Source: Thuidium tamariscinum (Eukaryota > Streptophyta > Bryopsida > Hypnales > Thuidiaceae). From it: a stretch of DNA of 64,000 bases. The DNA lies in contig OX344755.2 in the NCBI GenBank assembly GCA_947034885.2, forward strand, positions 10,170,501-10,234,500, in the 5' to 3' direction. Positions 22,689-35,100 of the stretch are shown here, piece by piece. Position 1 is the stretch's first letter; each line of letters begins with the position of its first letter. The notes under the pieces were generated by a model. That model saw only the letters and a program-made list of their open reading frames with translations. It ran no database searches and was not told where the DNA came from. A program made the translations under genes and the position numbers.

Positions 22689-25600
22689 ACACCATCACAA
22701 AAGATTCACATGGCGGACAACTGAGAAAAACCGCGTATAGACAACAAGACTAAACTGTCCGCCACTACTAGAATACCGTTCATAACCAACACAAAATCAA
22801 CACAATTCTATTGGTACCAACATGAAAATGATTTTTGACATTTGAATGCTTTTTACAAGACCGCATGTACAGAAATTCTATTGGTTCAATGTAGGATGTT
22901 TTTTAATGGCTTCAAATCAACAATCTTAAGGGGTTAGGGGAATCCCAAATGCTTGCTGTACTGGAAAATTAAAATTTAGATAGATGATATTTGCAGCCAT
23001 GCAATTAGTTCAGTTCAGTCATTGATGGATTGAGTGGCAGGGCCAGTTCATTGAATTTTTGTGGATGTTGGGGTTTAGGGTAACTAGACTGGAGTTTTCT
23101 AGAATTGTTTGAATCTGATTTTTTTGAATTGTTTGAATCTGCTCCCAAACCCAGTCTGATGTTCTGTTGTTTTTATGTGCAGGTTAAGAGCATTATCGTG
23201 GCCTCAATTTAGTTTTGAATTTTGAGTGTCCCATTGTTTTTGCAGATGGGAAACTTGGCAGATTGTACCTCTTTCCATTTTATTTTTTTTATCTTTGTAA
23301 ATGTTGTATGTTATATGTTTCTTAATACATAAACACAATTTTATACATTGCCTTGAGACATCACACTAGAACTTGCATTGTAATGTGGATGTTTTTTTCT
23401 CATGGTATTGGTTTTTGTTTTTGTGCTTTATTGCTTCATAAGCTTTGGTACTAGTTTTTGAATGTGTTGTAATTTTGTGTTTTTTAGGTTTGATAGTTTG
23501 CAAATACACCATTTAGGATTATGCAAAATATACTACAATTGTTTGTATAACTTTCTATTATGATGTATTTATAATGAACATAGGGTATAAAAATTTAGCA
23601 CCAAAATTTTTTTTAACTAAAAGATAGGGTATATGAAATAGGCATCTTTTAAAAATTTAGGTAAATTACACCCCCCTAAAAAAATCCAAAAACTACCTAT
23701 ATAACCCCTAAATAATAGGGGCTTGATCTCACGTGATCAATGAACTTCCCGAATAGTGCACCCCTGGGACATACACGAATCATACTATCAAGTTTGTAAC
23801 AAAAACTAACATCCTAAACAATTGAGTTTGCATGGTTAAATAAGTCTATAGTCAAATTTGTATAGTTGACCAAAAATGCCAAAAATAAATTTTGATTTAA
23901 AGAATTTTAGAATTTAATTATAATCTTTAAGACCAATTATTTTACAAAAGCTTTGAATAGCTAAAAATCAAACCCTAAACTTATGGACCAAGTAGTTGTT
24001 GAGTGGCAGATTTAAAATCTAGGCATCTTCCTACCATGTCAATTTTCAATGGATTTTATTAAAATTTGTCCCTAGAATTTCTTATAGAATATAGGATGCA
24101 ATTGCAAAAAACCTCATGTATAGAGCAAAAATCTCACTTTGTAAGGAGTTAAAGTATGTTGACTATGTTGTATAGGATAAATTAAAACTTTTTCTTCTAA
24201 CTTGCATGAGATGCTGTAATCTTTCAATCTATACATTGCTAAGATAGTCTAGGGTAGCTTTATTTAATTGAACTTCAAAGAACTTTTTTTTCACTAGCTT
24301 ATCTTAAGAGTAACAATTATTGACATTTCATGCTAGAAGTATGCTCTTGTCCTTTCGAGATTAAAAAAAAATAGAGCCTAATCAAACTTCACATTATTTC
24401 CTTATCAAATTAATGGAATAAGACCATTTTCAACCAATTCCAATTCCAACTCTCACTATGTGTCTAACTTATGCCTACTTTAAATATCATAATTTTGGCA
24501 AAGGCTTTAAGGGAACCTCTCACCTATTTATAATGTATTTCTAAAATCAACCCCTATAATTTGTTGCCTAAAATGTACAATGATCTCTATTTTTGCAAAA
24601 GCCTAGGGACAATTTTGGGTCATATATTTTTAATATTCTAAAAATTCATAGATAATTTACATGGTGTTTCAAAAATGAATGCCAAAAGAAGATTGGATCC
24701 AATTTAAGCAACCATTAGGAAGTAACAAAATGTTCAATGTTCAATAACAAGAAGCATATATGCACACAATGATATTTAAATAATTTTGAATGTTGTTTTC
24801 TCAAAGATATCCCTCAAATGCATTTAAAGTTAGCAATAGGCTTATAAACAATTTTTTAAATGCAAAATTTTGGATGAAGGACTATTTTTCCCATTCAATT
24901 TTTTTCATAGAGGTGGAAATACTTTCATAGAGGAATTATTTCACTCTACAAAAGAAGACACTAGATGAATAGAATGACAAATGATGCTCTTTTGCAGTAT
25001 TTTGGTAGTTTAAACATCTTTATTTGCTCTTCATATGAATTTTAGCCATTAATATGATTTAAATTTTTTTTGAGCTAAACTAATAAATTGAACTTTAATA
25101 AGTATAATTTCATTTCTAGTGTGATATTTTGAAATGATTACTAAAATTTCATATTTTATTGCAATTTGGAATATGAAATAGAAGTTGTAGTCTAATGATT
25201 TCTTAATTAAAGAATGACATAGAATTTTGGTTTGTACCATGATGTACTTGCAATACAATATGTAGCAATGGTGAAGTTTTCAAATTTTTTGAGCTTCTTT
25301 TGTATTCAATGTGATTTTCTTAATTAGCTTATCCATCAAGAAATTATAATAATTTCAAGATTTCTCTAAATTTTTTAAATATATATGATATCTATACTAA
25401 ATGGGGGTATTAGGGGACCAAAAATTTTTATGTGACTTATTGTTGAAAATTGTAGGTGTTTGAAACATGATGTACAACCCCTAGACACTTCAATAACTAT
25501 TGATGTGTAGCAAAGTTAGATATTTATATAGTGTAAGATGTCAACTAAATAGTACAAGTTTCTTTAAAATCCCTATTCAACGTAGAAGACACATAATTTC

Positions 25601-25839
25601 TTACCTCCAAAATAAATTGAAATAATTTCTTCTCATATTTAGTGACAAATGAGAGTATATAGAGTGGTGAGTACTCAAGTGGAGTATACTATCTTGTCAA
25701 AAGATGCAAATAGAGTATTAAACTTCAATTTCTTCCTCCCCCTCCTCACTAGAAAATCTAGAGTTGTTGATGAATTCTCCAATTGTTATCCTCCAATTGC
25801 TATTGATTTAAAAAAAAATCAAAACCATTGATGTTTATT
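22689..25839. other. AT-rich spacer, possible gene fragment at 23,180-23,300
   Basis: Mostly AT-rich sequence without a gene. Around 23,180-23,300 there are two acceptor-like sites (TTTTATGTGCAG and TTGTTTTTGCAG) followed by short stretches of less biased sequence and then a T-rich tail. This resembles an intron, a short exon and a 3' end captured from a gene. No product can be named. Confidence 0.4.
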
Positions 25840-26150
25840 GAACAAATAATCGTGACTATCCAAATACAAATATAGAATACAACTTTAGAATAAGGTTATA
25901 GGGTACAATTATAATATAAAGTTACAAAATGCAAATGCATAGTACATATATAGTATATAGATGTAGAATATGGATACAAATTTTTGAAGATACAAATATG
26001 TATATAGATATAAAATTTGAAATACAAAATATGGATATAGCAACCAATTCAAAATATAATTGAAATATCTCAAATGCATTGGAAATGGATTCTTCAAAAA
26101 TACAAGTATAGGTGTGGGGGTAGGGGTGGGAGTTAATTCAATTTTAATTT
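25840..26150. repeat. Decayed minisatellite, inverted relative of the 12.6 kb array
   Basis: Read on the minus strand this stretch repeats variants of GTATCCATATTTTGTA, like the array at 12,556-12,780. It is flanked by the same kind of neighbours: a CATCAATGGTT phrase followed by T-run on one side, and a G/C-run plus AATTTTAATTTTAATT on the other. Both loci therefore probably descend from the same longer repeat. Confidence 0.45.
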
Positions 26151-26479
26151 TAATTGAATTGAGTTCGAAAGAAGCATTCTATCACTACCCATTCAAAGGA
26201 CAATACATAATCTCAGGGTGCGTAGTAAGTTTTAGCATTGACCACCTCTTTTGATGCAATGATTAGGGACTCATTCTCTCTAAGTTTCTCATATATTTTT
26301 CCTAGGAGTGCATGTTAAAAGATGACCCCCATTTTAGTGCTTGATTGATTCATTTTCTAAATCACTCCTACTCATTTGGAGTTTCTTCTTCCAAATTTTA
26401 TGATGCATTGCAATTAAATATAGTTCCTATGTTTCCCTAGGGATATCCGGGGACGAGCATAGGGTCGGTTCGGCCCGGC

Positions 26480-27886
26480 CCTGGCAACTCCACCCCACAT
26501 TGCCGAACCTCCGTCAACGAAGCCAACCCACGTCCGACGAACGAAAACCACATCGCAAGAGAAGTGAATGGATCCACCAGGTGCTCTTCCCTTTCAGTTC
26601 TGCAGCTCGCTCAATGTACAGTACAGTACAGAAATCCTCCCTTCGACATACCCTCCAAAAGCCCCAAACACTTGCTCTCACTCGTTAATCTCACTCTCGT
26701 GCTAGGGTTTCGAGCTGACGTTTAACTTACTCTCCTTCGCGCTCGTCGTTTCTTCCTGGCGGTACGTTTCAACTTTGGCTTGCTCCGCGTTTTCTTCGCC
26801 GAGAACTCCAAGTTGGGATTTCTGCACCGTTTCCGGACGCAGCGAGGAGTGTTACTGTCAATTCCGAAGCTGTAAATGTGTTGTGATGTGTTGTGTTGGT
26901 GATGAGGTGATTGCAATCGTTCCGTATTTGCGGTGTTTTTGATGTACAGAGGTCAAGGTTGCTGTTTTGTATTAGCTCGGGGAATGGACTGGTGTGGAGG
27001 GGAGAGGCCATTTCCGGTTTGAGCTTTAGCTTTTTTGAATTTTAGATTTTAGAATTTGAATTTTGCATTCTAGCTGCTTGTGAAGTTTTTTAAGCGAGTT
27101 TGTGCTAAAAGGATCTCAGAATCGGAGCGTTTTGAAAAAAATTCTCGGAATTTTGTTAGGGTATGGAGTGGAATCAGCGAGGTTTTTGTGTGATAGTGAA
27201 GCATTTTTTTTTCCCTTGATTGTTGTGGAGAGAAGTTATTGGATTGACTCGGTTTGAAGTAGTAATCGCTTTTGCGTTAGTCAGTGTGTCTCCGTTGGGA
27301 CAGAGTGTTCGTGGCATTCAAACTGAGCCTGTTGTGGTTTGAGAAGTCCATGGAGGAGAGGTGTTTCGGAATCTTAAATTAGTTTTTGTGTTTTTAGGTA
27401 TAATGGGAAAAGAGGGATGTTTTTTCTTTCCCAATTCAGGTACTCGTGCCTGAGACTGGTGTTTAGGTTTCAGCAGCTGGTGAATTTACTGACATCGTGT
27501 CTAACGCAGGGGGTCTATTCGATTTGTTGGAAGTGAATGGACACGGAGGAATTGATGACATGAGGTCTATTGCATCACGTTCAGTTCCAGGCTATTGAAA
27601 ACGAAAGTTAGTAGGGAAGGAGCTATGGAATCGACACTCTAATTGGAGATAAATCATGCAGAGAAATGGAATATTAGGCGGTCTGATTGTTTAGGCTGAA
27701 ACTGCAGATACAGAAGCTGTAGGGTGGGCGACAAGCATAGCGATTAGAGCTGCCAGGGATAGATGTGATCTATCCGATACTTATAGGGTTCGGGGATGGA
27801 TGTGTTCAACTGGTAGATATATCGGTAGATAGAGGGGCAGGGCACTTTCTTCATACCAAGTAGGATCGTGATTTAGCAGTCAAGCC
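26480..27886 (+). other. NOT1: NOT1 5' leader with probable intron
   Basis: The DNA becomes GC-richer and pyrimidine-rich from about 26,440, as in plant leaders. A good donor (GCG followed by GTACGT, 26,762) and a good acceptor (ACGCAG, ending 27,509) could remove most of it. The mature leader would then contain 27,510-27,886 and several short upstream ATG frames. Transcription start and intron use are inferred. Confidence 0.45.
26703..26710 (+). promoter_or_regulatory. Telo-box-like motif in the NOT1 leader
   Basis: TAGGGTTT (complement AAACCCTA) lies in a pyrimidine-rich stretch (26,640-26,760) about 1.2 kb upstream of the NOT1 start codon. Telo-boxes close to transcription starts are common in plant genes for translation and RNA metabolism. 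Its position helps place the start of transcription near 26.5-26.7 kb, but this is inference. Confidence 0.4.
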
Positions 27887-30800
27887 ATGATGCCGTACGA
27901 ATCACCTCTTGCAGCTCAGATTGGTTTTCAGGTTGCTAATCTGAGCAAAAGCAATTACAAATCTGTGGCGAAGGAGGTCTGCGAGGTACTCACTTTTCTG
28001 ATTGGTAGATTGCTGCTATTTAGCAGGCAAGCAAAGTCGGTATATCAGTAGTCACTTGCCATTTGATGTGTCTGTTGTTTCTCACTCACGTTATGAAGGT
28101 CGTGTTTCTTGTTCTGTCCATGTTTTGGGATTTCTTCTTATGGTCGTCGCTGGTTTGGGTATAAATCTTGTACCAGCTTTAAGCACTCAATGATATTATT
28201 TTGGTTCACTCTCGTGTTTCTTGCTGATGAGCATCCTAATGATAATGGGTTGCAGTTGATCAGTTATGGACTTGATGGGAGTATCATTTTGTTACGAAAT
28301 TGCCTGGAGCAAGTCAATTTGGCAGAAAATGATCAAAATTTGCAAGTGAAATTCGACCTCTTGACACTTGTTATTCGGAGTTTGATCCATCAGCCCAATT
28401 TTGGGACCGTATTATGCGAAGCTTTGCAAATTCTTCCAAGTGTTAGTGAAGAGTTTCTAGCCAATCTTTGCAGAGCACTGAAACTTACTTTGCCAGAGCA
28501 AATCGCTCTTGGACTTGCTCTTGCCGACGCAGAAGATTTTAGTCTACGCCAACAAGGTGAGTGTAAATAGAACGAGGATTGTAGGGTGAGCTTCAACCTT
28601 TCGTTTGTGATTTATGGCAAGTAGTAATCATGCTGATGAGGGTTATAGATTATGGCGCTTTGGACTTGGGGTGTCCCGTTCATGGCATGATAGCTCATGA
28701 AAAGAGTCATTACTTCCTTTTCAACTTTCTTCTTCCTAGGATGAAGGGTATTAGTCTGACGTTCTCATTCTGAAGAATTTCGAGACGCAAGAACAACGGC
28801 AAATAGAGATTGTTTGAGATTATGTAGTCAAATAGAGACATAAAATATAAGTATCTCCCGTTGCTTCTGAAATCTTCTGTGTATGTTTGGCATACTCTCT
28901 ATTTTATATTACAGGGTTAGCCTTTTTTGAGATAAAGGTCAAGGACCTCTGTCAGAATCCAGTATCAGATATCTCAGAAGATTTGATTGAAAGGATTTTA
29001 TGGTATTTGTATTCAAGTGAAGCCCTTCTGAAACTTCGGTCTTCTTTTCTGAAGTCCTTGCCTGCTTTGCAACCATTTGCACTCGATTCCTTAACAGTGG
29101 TTCCCTTCCTCAATGATGCCAGTAAGGAGGTAAACACTTTAAGGTATGATTTTGTTCTTCCTCTAAGATTTTATGTTGATATGCGAGGTGATCCTGGGTG
29201 CAATTTTTTTTTTTTGGTATCCCTAGGAGAAGACTGCCTGATCATGACTCACACTAGGCGAAACGATGCCATCACGGTGTTGAATTTCTTGTATCTGCAT
29301 ATCAGTTTTTAATGCATGGGCTGTTGCCAGCCGTGTCTTCACGCTTCTGTCTTTCTTCATCAGGGTTGATGGGTTTTGGCGTATATTTGCATTGACAATT
29401 AGTTCCTTTTAGCAGGGAGTTCAATTTAGTCAAGAATTCGGGTTCATTGATGCCGGAAACCGTATTGATGGATTTGGAGCAAGCAACTGACGTGGCTAGC
29501 TTAATGGAGGAGCTCGGATTTGACTGCACGTATAGTGTCGATCATTGCAAAGAGGTTCTGTCATACGGTGGCTCACTTTTAGAAGGCGACATTGCACGGA
29601 TTTTGGGTACTGTAGCTCGAACTGCGAAGGGTTTAGAGGAGGTTCAAAATATACATGGTTCATTCTGTAATACTCTTTGCAAGGGAGAGCCGGTAACATC
29701 GAAATTAACGAGTTGGCAAGTGGACATCCTGTTGGGTGCTATTAATCAAATGGTGAGATGTTCCTTAATATGTTTTGTGATGTAGAGTAGTTGCTCATAA
29801 CTGGTTTCTTCTGGCTTTGATATTGTCATTGATCATAAACTCTTTGCTTTGTAGTTAATTGTTCATTGATTTTGACCCGGAGTGCCCTAGTGGCCAGAAT
29901 TGGCTAGTTTCACTTCTGTATGAGTTGAAATAAATCATTTAAGTAGCTTCAAGGAATGTAATATTTTCCGAAACTTACTATGAGTGACAATTTTCTTCCA
30001 AAGTGGAGTTTCTGTTATTAGATTGAGCACTTAGAGGTTCATCCTGTCCTTGGCTATTGTGGGGTCTCTTTTGTGCTCCGTAATGTGCTTGAAACAGTGT
30101 TGTTCTTCATATGATTTAGGGTTATCAAGGCAACATTAATGGTCTTACTTTATGAACTCAAATCGGGATGGAGTAAAGTTTTTAAAAATTTTGTGTCTAG
30201 ATTAGTCGGGCATTTTCATTTAATATGTACTGGTGCTGAATGTGACAACGTAAGTGTGTCAATCAGAATCCAAAATTGGATTGGAGTCTGATAGTATCAA
30301 GCCTGGACTTCGAGGGATTCTTTCTGCCTGATGAGAGCGCTTTTACGCTCTTCATGACGATGTACAAATTAGGTTGTGAGGTGAGTTGCCTATTGTCGAA
30401 CGTGATTGATCTGTTTTATCAGGTGATCATGGCTCATCTTCTTTTCTTGTGCCGTCATTATTTTGGTAGAAAGTAGAACTTCACACTTCCATGAAACACT
30501 GAACTTGGTTTTTAATATTACTCTCATGTGATTACTTCAACAGGACCCTTTTCCTCTTGACGCTATCTATAGCCATGTGTGGAAGAATGCTGAAGGTCAA
30601 TTATCTTTCCTGAGGCATGCGATATCAGCGGCTCCAGAGGTTTTCAGTTTCTCTCATTCAGCAAGGAAGCTGGTATGGTTCTTTCACGAAAGTATACTCT
30701 CGTTGAGTGTCCTGTCTGCAAATTACAGAGTAAATGTGAAAGAACGCCGACGGCCGTTGTTATAATCATCTAGGCTGCTATGATTAAACAGCTTTATCAT

Positions 30801-32131
30801 ACAGAGATCATGGGAAAATTCTGTTGCGGCAACTGGTGACTATGATTACGCATATGCTCTCTGTTATTGGACAGTAATTTACCCAAAATTTTAGTACAAC
30901 GATATTTGTTGGAATTTCAGTGGCCACGTCTAGTGATCAGGTCGCTGTTCATGTCACTTTCTTTGCCTCAGTACGTAGTGGTTGAGCTGGTTGGGGATCG
31001 CAGATGGAGAGTGAAGATGAAAACTTGAAGTCACCAAACCATGCCTGGCTCTCTCTAGATCTGCTTGAAGTACTATGTCGCCTGGCAGAGCTGGGGCATG
31101 CTGATCAGGTCCGAGAGATTTTAGAATTTCCACGAATCCAGTGTCCAGAGCTTCTGGCTTTGGGCCTTATGCAGGTCAACATTGATGTATCGTTGAAGGT
31201 AAGGAGCTCCCAGCATAGTGCCGCATCTTCTGAGGTTTTCCCAGGTGTTGGTTTACCTCGGGTGCTAATTGTGTCTTTTATTTCTTTGGCAGCAGTTGAG
31301 GTCTGCCGTATGTATGTAGGTTACTATGTCCATCCTGCTGTCGGCAAAGGCATCGTGAATTTTAAATTACAGTACTCTTCGATTTCTGTGAAAGTTATTC
31401 TTGTTATTCACATCTAATAAGGTTGATTGCACAATGGCCATTTGTTGCAAGAGTTTTCTGTCAGTAGCTTGTATTACAAGACTTGGAGTTTTAAAACGCA
31501 AGTATGATAACACATTGCGGTCATCTCGTTTAGTATGATTAAGATCTTGAATTCTTTGAATGGGGTACTATTTGTGCAGGGATCTTATGGAAGTTTCCAA
31601 CAGGAGATTCTGTCTTTGACACTCGGACCACAATTTTCTCAAGTTCATTTCAGCACTGAGGATGAGACTATTGCCCCTTTGTGGAGTAAGATGTGGTCTA
31701 CAAACCCAGTAGCGCTAAAATTGGAAATGATTAACTATCTCATCTCGAAGGACCTCTCTGCATATGGCCGGGTTCTGCAGGTCTGCCGAGGTTTGAAGGT
31801 ACGTATTCAAATCTGAATATTTTTTAAGCATGTAGAGATCAAATCTTCTCCTTGACTCTACAGGAGCAAACTTGATGTCAACAAAGCCTACTGCCGTTGG
31901 CTATCTTTGATGTTTGGATGGATATCACGCTTCTTGTTATCATGTTATTTATGTATAGATATTTTACATCTTTCTGTGACGTGTTACGTGCAGGTTTTAC
32001 CTGAAGTATTGAACAGCATGCCCTCTCAAGTTGCACTAAAGCTTGCTGTTCTTGCCTCTAGAATAGGTCTACTAAACTTAGAATCATGGCTTGAGGAAGA
32101 AATCTCTATCCATCGTGATTCATTTGCTTCG
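27887..32131 (+). other. NOT1: NOT1 exons 1-9: N-terminal HEAT region
   Basis: Exons: 27,887-27,985; 28,256-28,556; 28,915-29,129; 29,420-29,752; 30,267-30,380; 30,544-30,672; 31,004-31,198; 31,580-31,798; 31,994-32,131 (residues 1-581). This is the conserved alpha-helical (HEAT-like) N-terminal part. The best anchors are [17 protein letters not shown] in exon 4, [14 protein letters not shown] in exon 5, [15 protein letters not shown] in exon 6 and [20 protein letters not shown] in exon 7. In exon 4 the frame requires the AG at 29,418-29,419 rather than the stronger-looking CAG four bases upstream. Confidence 0.88.
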
Positions 32132-35100
32132 GTTTGTTCCCTCCTTTTTCTTGTTCTTATTCTTTGTGTTGTTTCTTACTTCAGCAATTCTCGGTTTAGT
32201 TGTGATTGTGATCAGAGCATAAATGCTTAAAAGTCTCTGTATCTGTGTCTACGTTATCAGTTTCATTACATGTATTGCGGCGTTCCAAGTACCGGTTGAG
32301 CCTATTCCAAATCAGTCAGGCCGAGTATGAAAGATGATTTTATCTGAAACTGTAGAACTGCCTTCCTTTGTATTGGTGTATTCCTCAAGGTTGTATTCTT
32401 AATCATGTGATTGATTTGGTCAGGCTTGCTTGAGTTATTTAGAAGAAAGGCAGTTTATGTTGGATGAAGCGAGTGGAGCAATTGAACATTCTGAAAACCA
32501 GCAGTCGGACATTTCTGCTTCCATATTGAAGGTTCTGTCTGCTGCCTCAGGTCTCCTATCTTCGGGAGATCTCGTCAATGAGATTAACAGCGCAAGAGGA
32601 AGTGAAACAGCGAATCCATTAGATGCAGACATGATTTCTATTGAACCATCACCGCAAGAGTTTAAGGAGATTGATGTTGATAAAGAGGCGAATCTATACT
32701 TTGAAAGAGTTTACCACGAAAAGGTTCCAGTGCAAACCGTGGTTAACATGCTGCAGCAGTTCAATCGATCCCCTCCCAATTCGTAAACTCCCTTTCCTTG
32801 AAGCTCTCTTTCTGGCGCTCATTTTTTCTACATATTGCTAGTATATTGAGTTAAGGTGTCTCTTCTTCTGGTTAGAAGTATCTTTGTCTCAGCTGATGAA
32901 CAGTGTTATTCGCTTTCAGCTGTCTAGTTAGTGTTTTCAAGCCCTGGTTGCTGTACCCTTGAACATGAATGTCGCAGGTTGGCTTTTGTATGTACAGCTT
33001 AGTGCGTGGCTAAATGAGTAGAGACGGTGTCGTTCCAATTTCATAGCGTCACATTAGCCGTTTGAATGCCATGACGCTCCTTGGAATTTGGGTTATTGAG
33101 CGTAATTTCATTTTGGCTGACACTCTATTATAACATTCTTGTGGTAGGTTGGAAATTCTAACATTAGAGGGATCTGGAAATTGTATGTATGGCTATCAGG
33201 CGGGAGAAAGCGATCTTTTCGCGAATGATAACTTGTCTGTTCGATGAAATTCCTCTAATAGATCAGTATCCAGATAATTTTTTGGCTGTCACGGCAGCTC
33301 TATTTGGTAAGAATTCCCCTCTAAGAATCAATCGAACTGGATCTTTGTGTGGTAGATGCTACTTTTGAAATTTATTTTATTAGAATTGAAAGGCTACACC
33401 AGACGATTGAAGAGCTGTCTGCGCTATGACAGGATCCTTGATCAAGCACCAGCTGGTTTCGAGCAGTAACCTAGACAAAATTTTGACTTTTATATTGGAG
33501 GCTTTCTCAAAGCCAGTTGGATCAAAGGTAATTCTGACGTTTTTTAATGTGGTTCTGCTCTATACAAATTGGGTTAATTTATGATGTGAGAATTTTGTCA
33601 TTTCTTAGCATTTGGTAAACATTGCAATGAATCTTCAAAAGTTGTCTTAGTAAGCAATGGTATGAAGCGTTAATATCTTCAACACCTGTTATTTCCAACA
33701 TTGTCCCACCTTTGCCTTCCGGTTTCTCCCTTGCTATAGAATTGTGTATTCCTTAGTAAATCTAACTGCTATGTGAATTGACGTCCATGTCTTTGTATGT
33801 TTCCAGATGTTCTCATTTGCTATTCAGGCGTTGAATTCTTTCCGAGAACGACTAGAAGAGTGGCCTGAGTTTTGCTATCATATTCTACAAGTTCCACACA
33901 TCCATGAAGCGCATGATGAAATAGTGGATTACATTATGGACATAGTTAAAGCAAGCCACACAGCAGATCCAAATGCAGTTATTAACAATTCTCATGACCC
34001 CTCCGTCGTAGCACTTCCGACAATTGTTAACGCTCCAACGAGCGTTCTTCAGGATTCTCAGGATGAAATTTACAATTCAGCGTTTGCTGCTGTCAATCCA
34101 GCTGGGAATAGGTTCTCAAGCTCTCAGTTACGACAGTTGCGGTATCCTTCAGGACAGGTAGGTGTTAAGTCTGGGTCTGGTGTTGATTTATCAGATGGTG
34201 GAGCAATGCGTTAAGCTCATTAATGAAAGTAACAGGGTCATCTAGATTATTTGTTTTTGTTTTGTTTTGTTTTGTGTTTGGTAGAGATCTTTCATCTTTC
34301 ATCTTTCATTCTAAGTTTTCTCCAAGAGAATCTATATCCTGATGCATGTTTCTTTTGACTAGAGTATCTCCTCTTGTCCTGTTTGGGTTAATCTTCGATC
34401 CTAACAGTTCTTTTTGTCACTGGTCAGGGGTTGGATGCGTTGCTACAAACAACTACTGGAAGCTTCTCTTCAACTGTTGGGGGGCAACAACCGCAAAGCG
34501 ATTCTCAATCAGCTTTGGATTCCTTATTATCGTCACAGCCAGGATTGCATACAAACGCTCAATCACTCTTCCAACCAATTTCCCGTGCTCCGTCGGTCAC
34601 ATCTTTACAATTTCCGGTCTCTCAGTATTCCTTAACTGAAGAGAGATCTGATGGTGTAAGTACAGTGTCTGCAAGGTCGGAGGCGCAATTAAAGGAGAGT
34701 GCTTCTACTCGAACTACTGAAATATCGGGGCCTTCACAGTACTCGAGTAACGATTCGACTAGTCTTTCTACTGCGGCTCCTTACTTCCCATTTTCGGCAG
34801 CTGCAAACGGCCAGGCAGTTTCGTCAACAATTCAATCCTCCAATCGACCGAGATCCGCTAATGCAGGTAGATAAGAAATTTGTAGTATTGTTTTTCGTCT
34901 TTTGCATTGTATATCTGGGTTATTTGTTCTTTTTTACTTTGCAGTGTCTTGTCAGTAATTGCAAACATGATTCACACGTCCATCATGAGTTATGAGCTGT
35001 GCAAGTTCCATCATTGTTACCGTAACTGGATCTCCCTGGCCTTTTTTTAGGTTCATTACGTACAGCTATATCTGGGTTTGGACACGCTCTCAACATAGAG

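Noticed and set aside
28002..28193. Plus-strand frame before NOT1 exon 2
   Set aside because: It falls in intron 1; the NOT1 reading needs the splice from 27,985 to 28,256.
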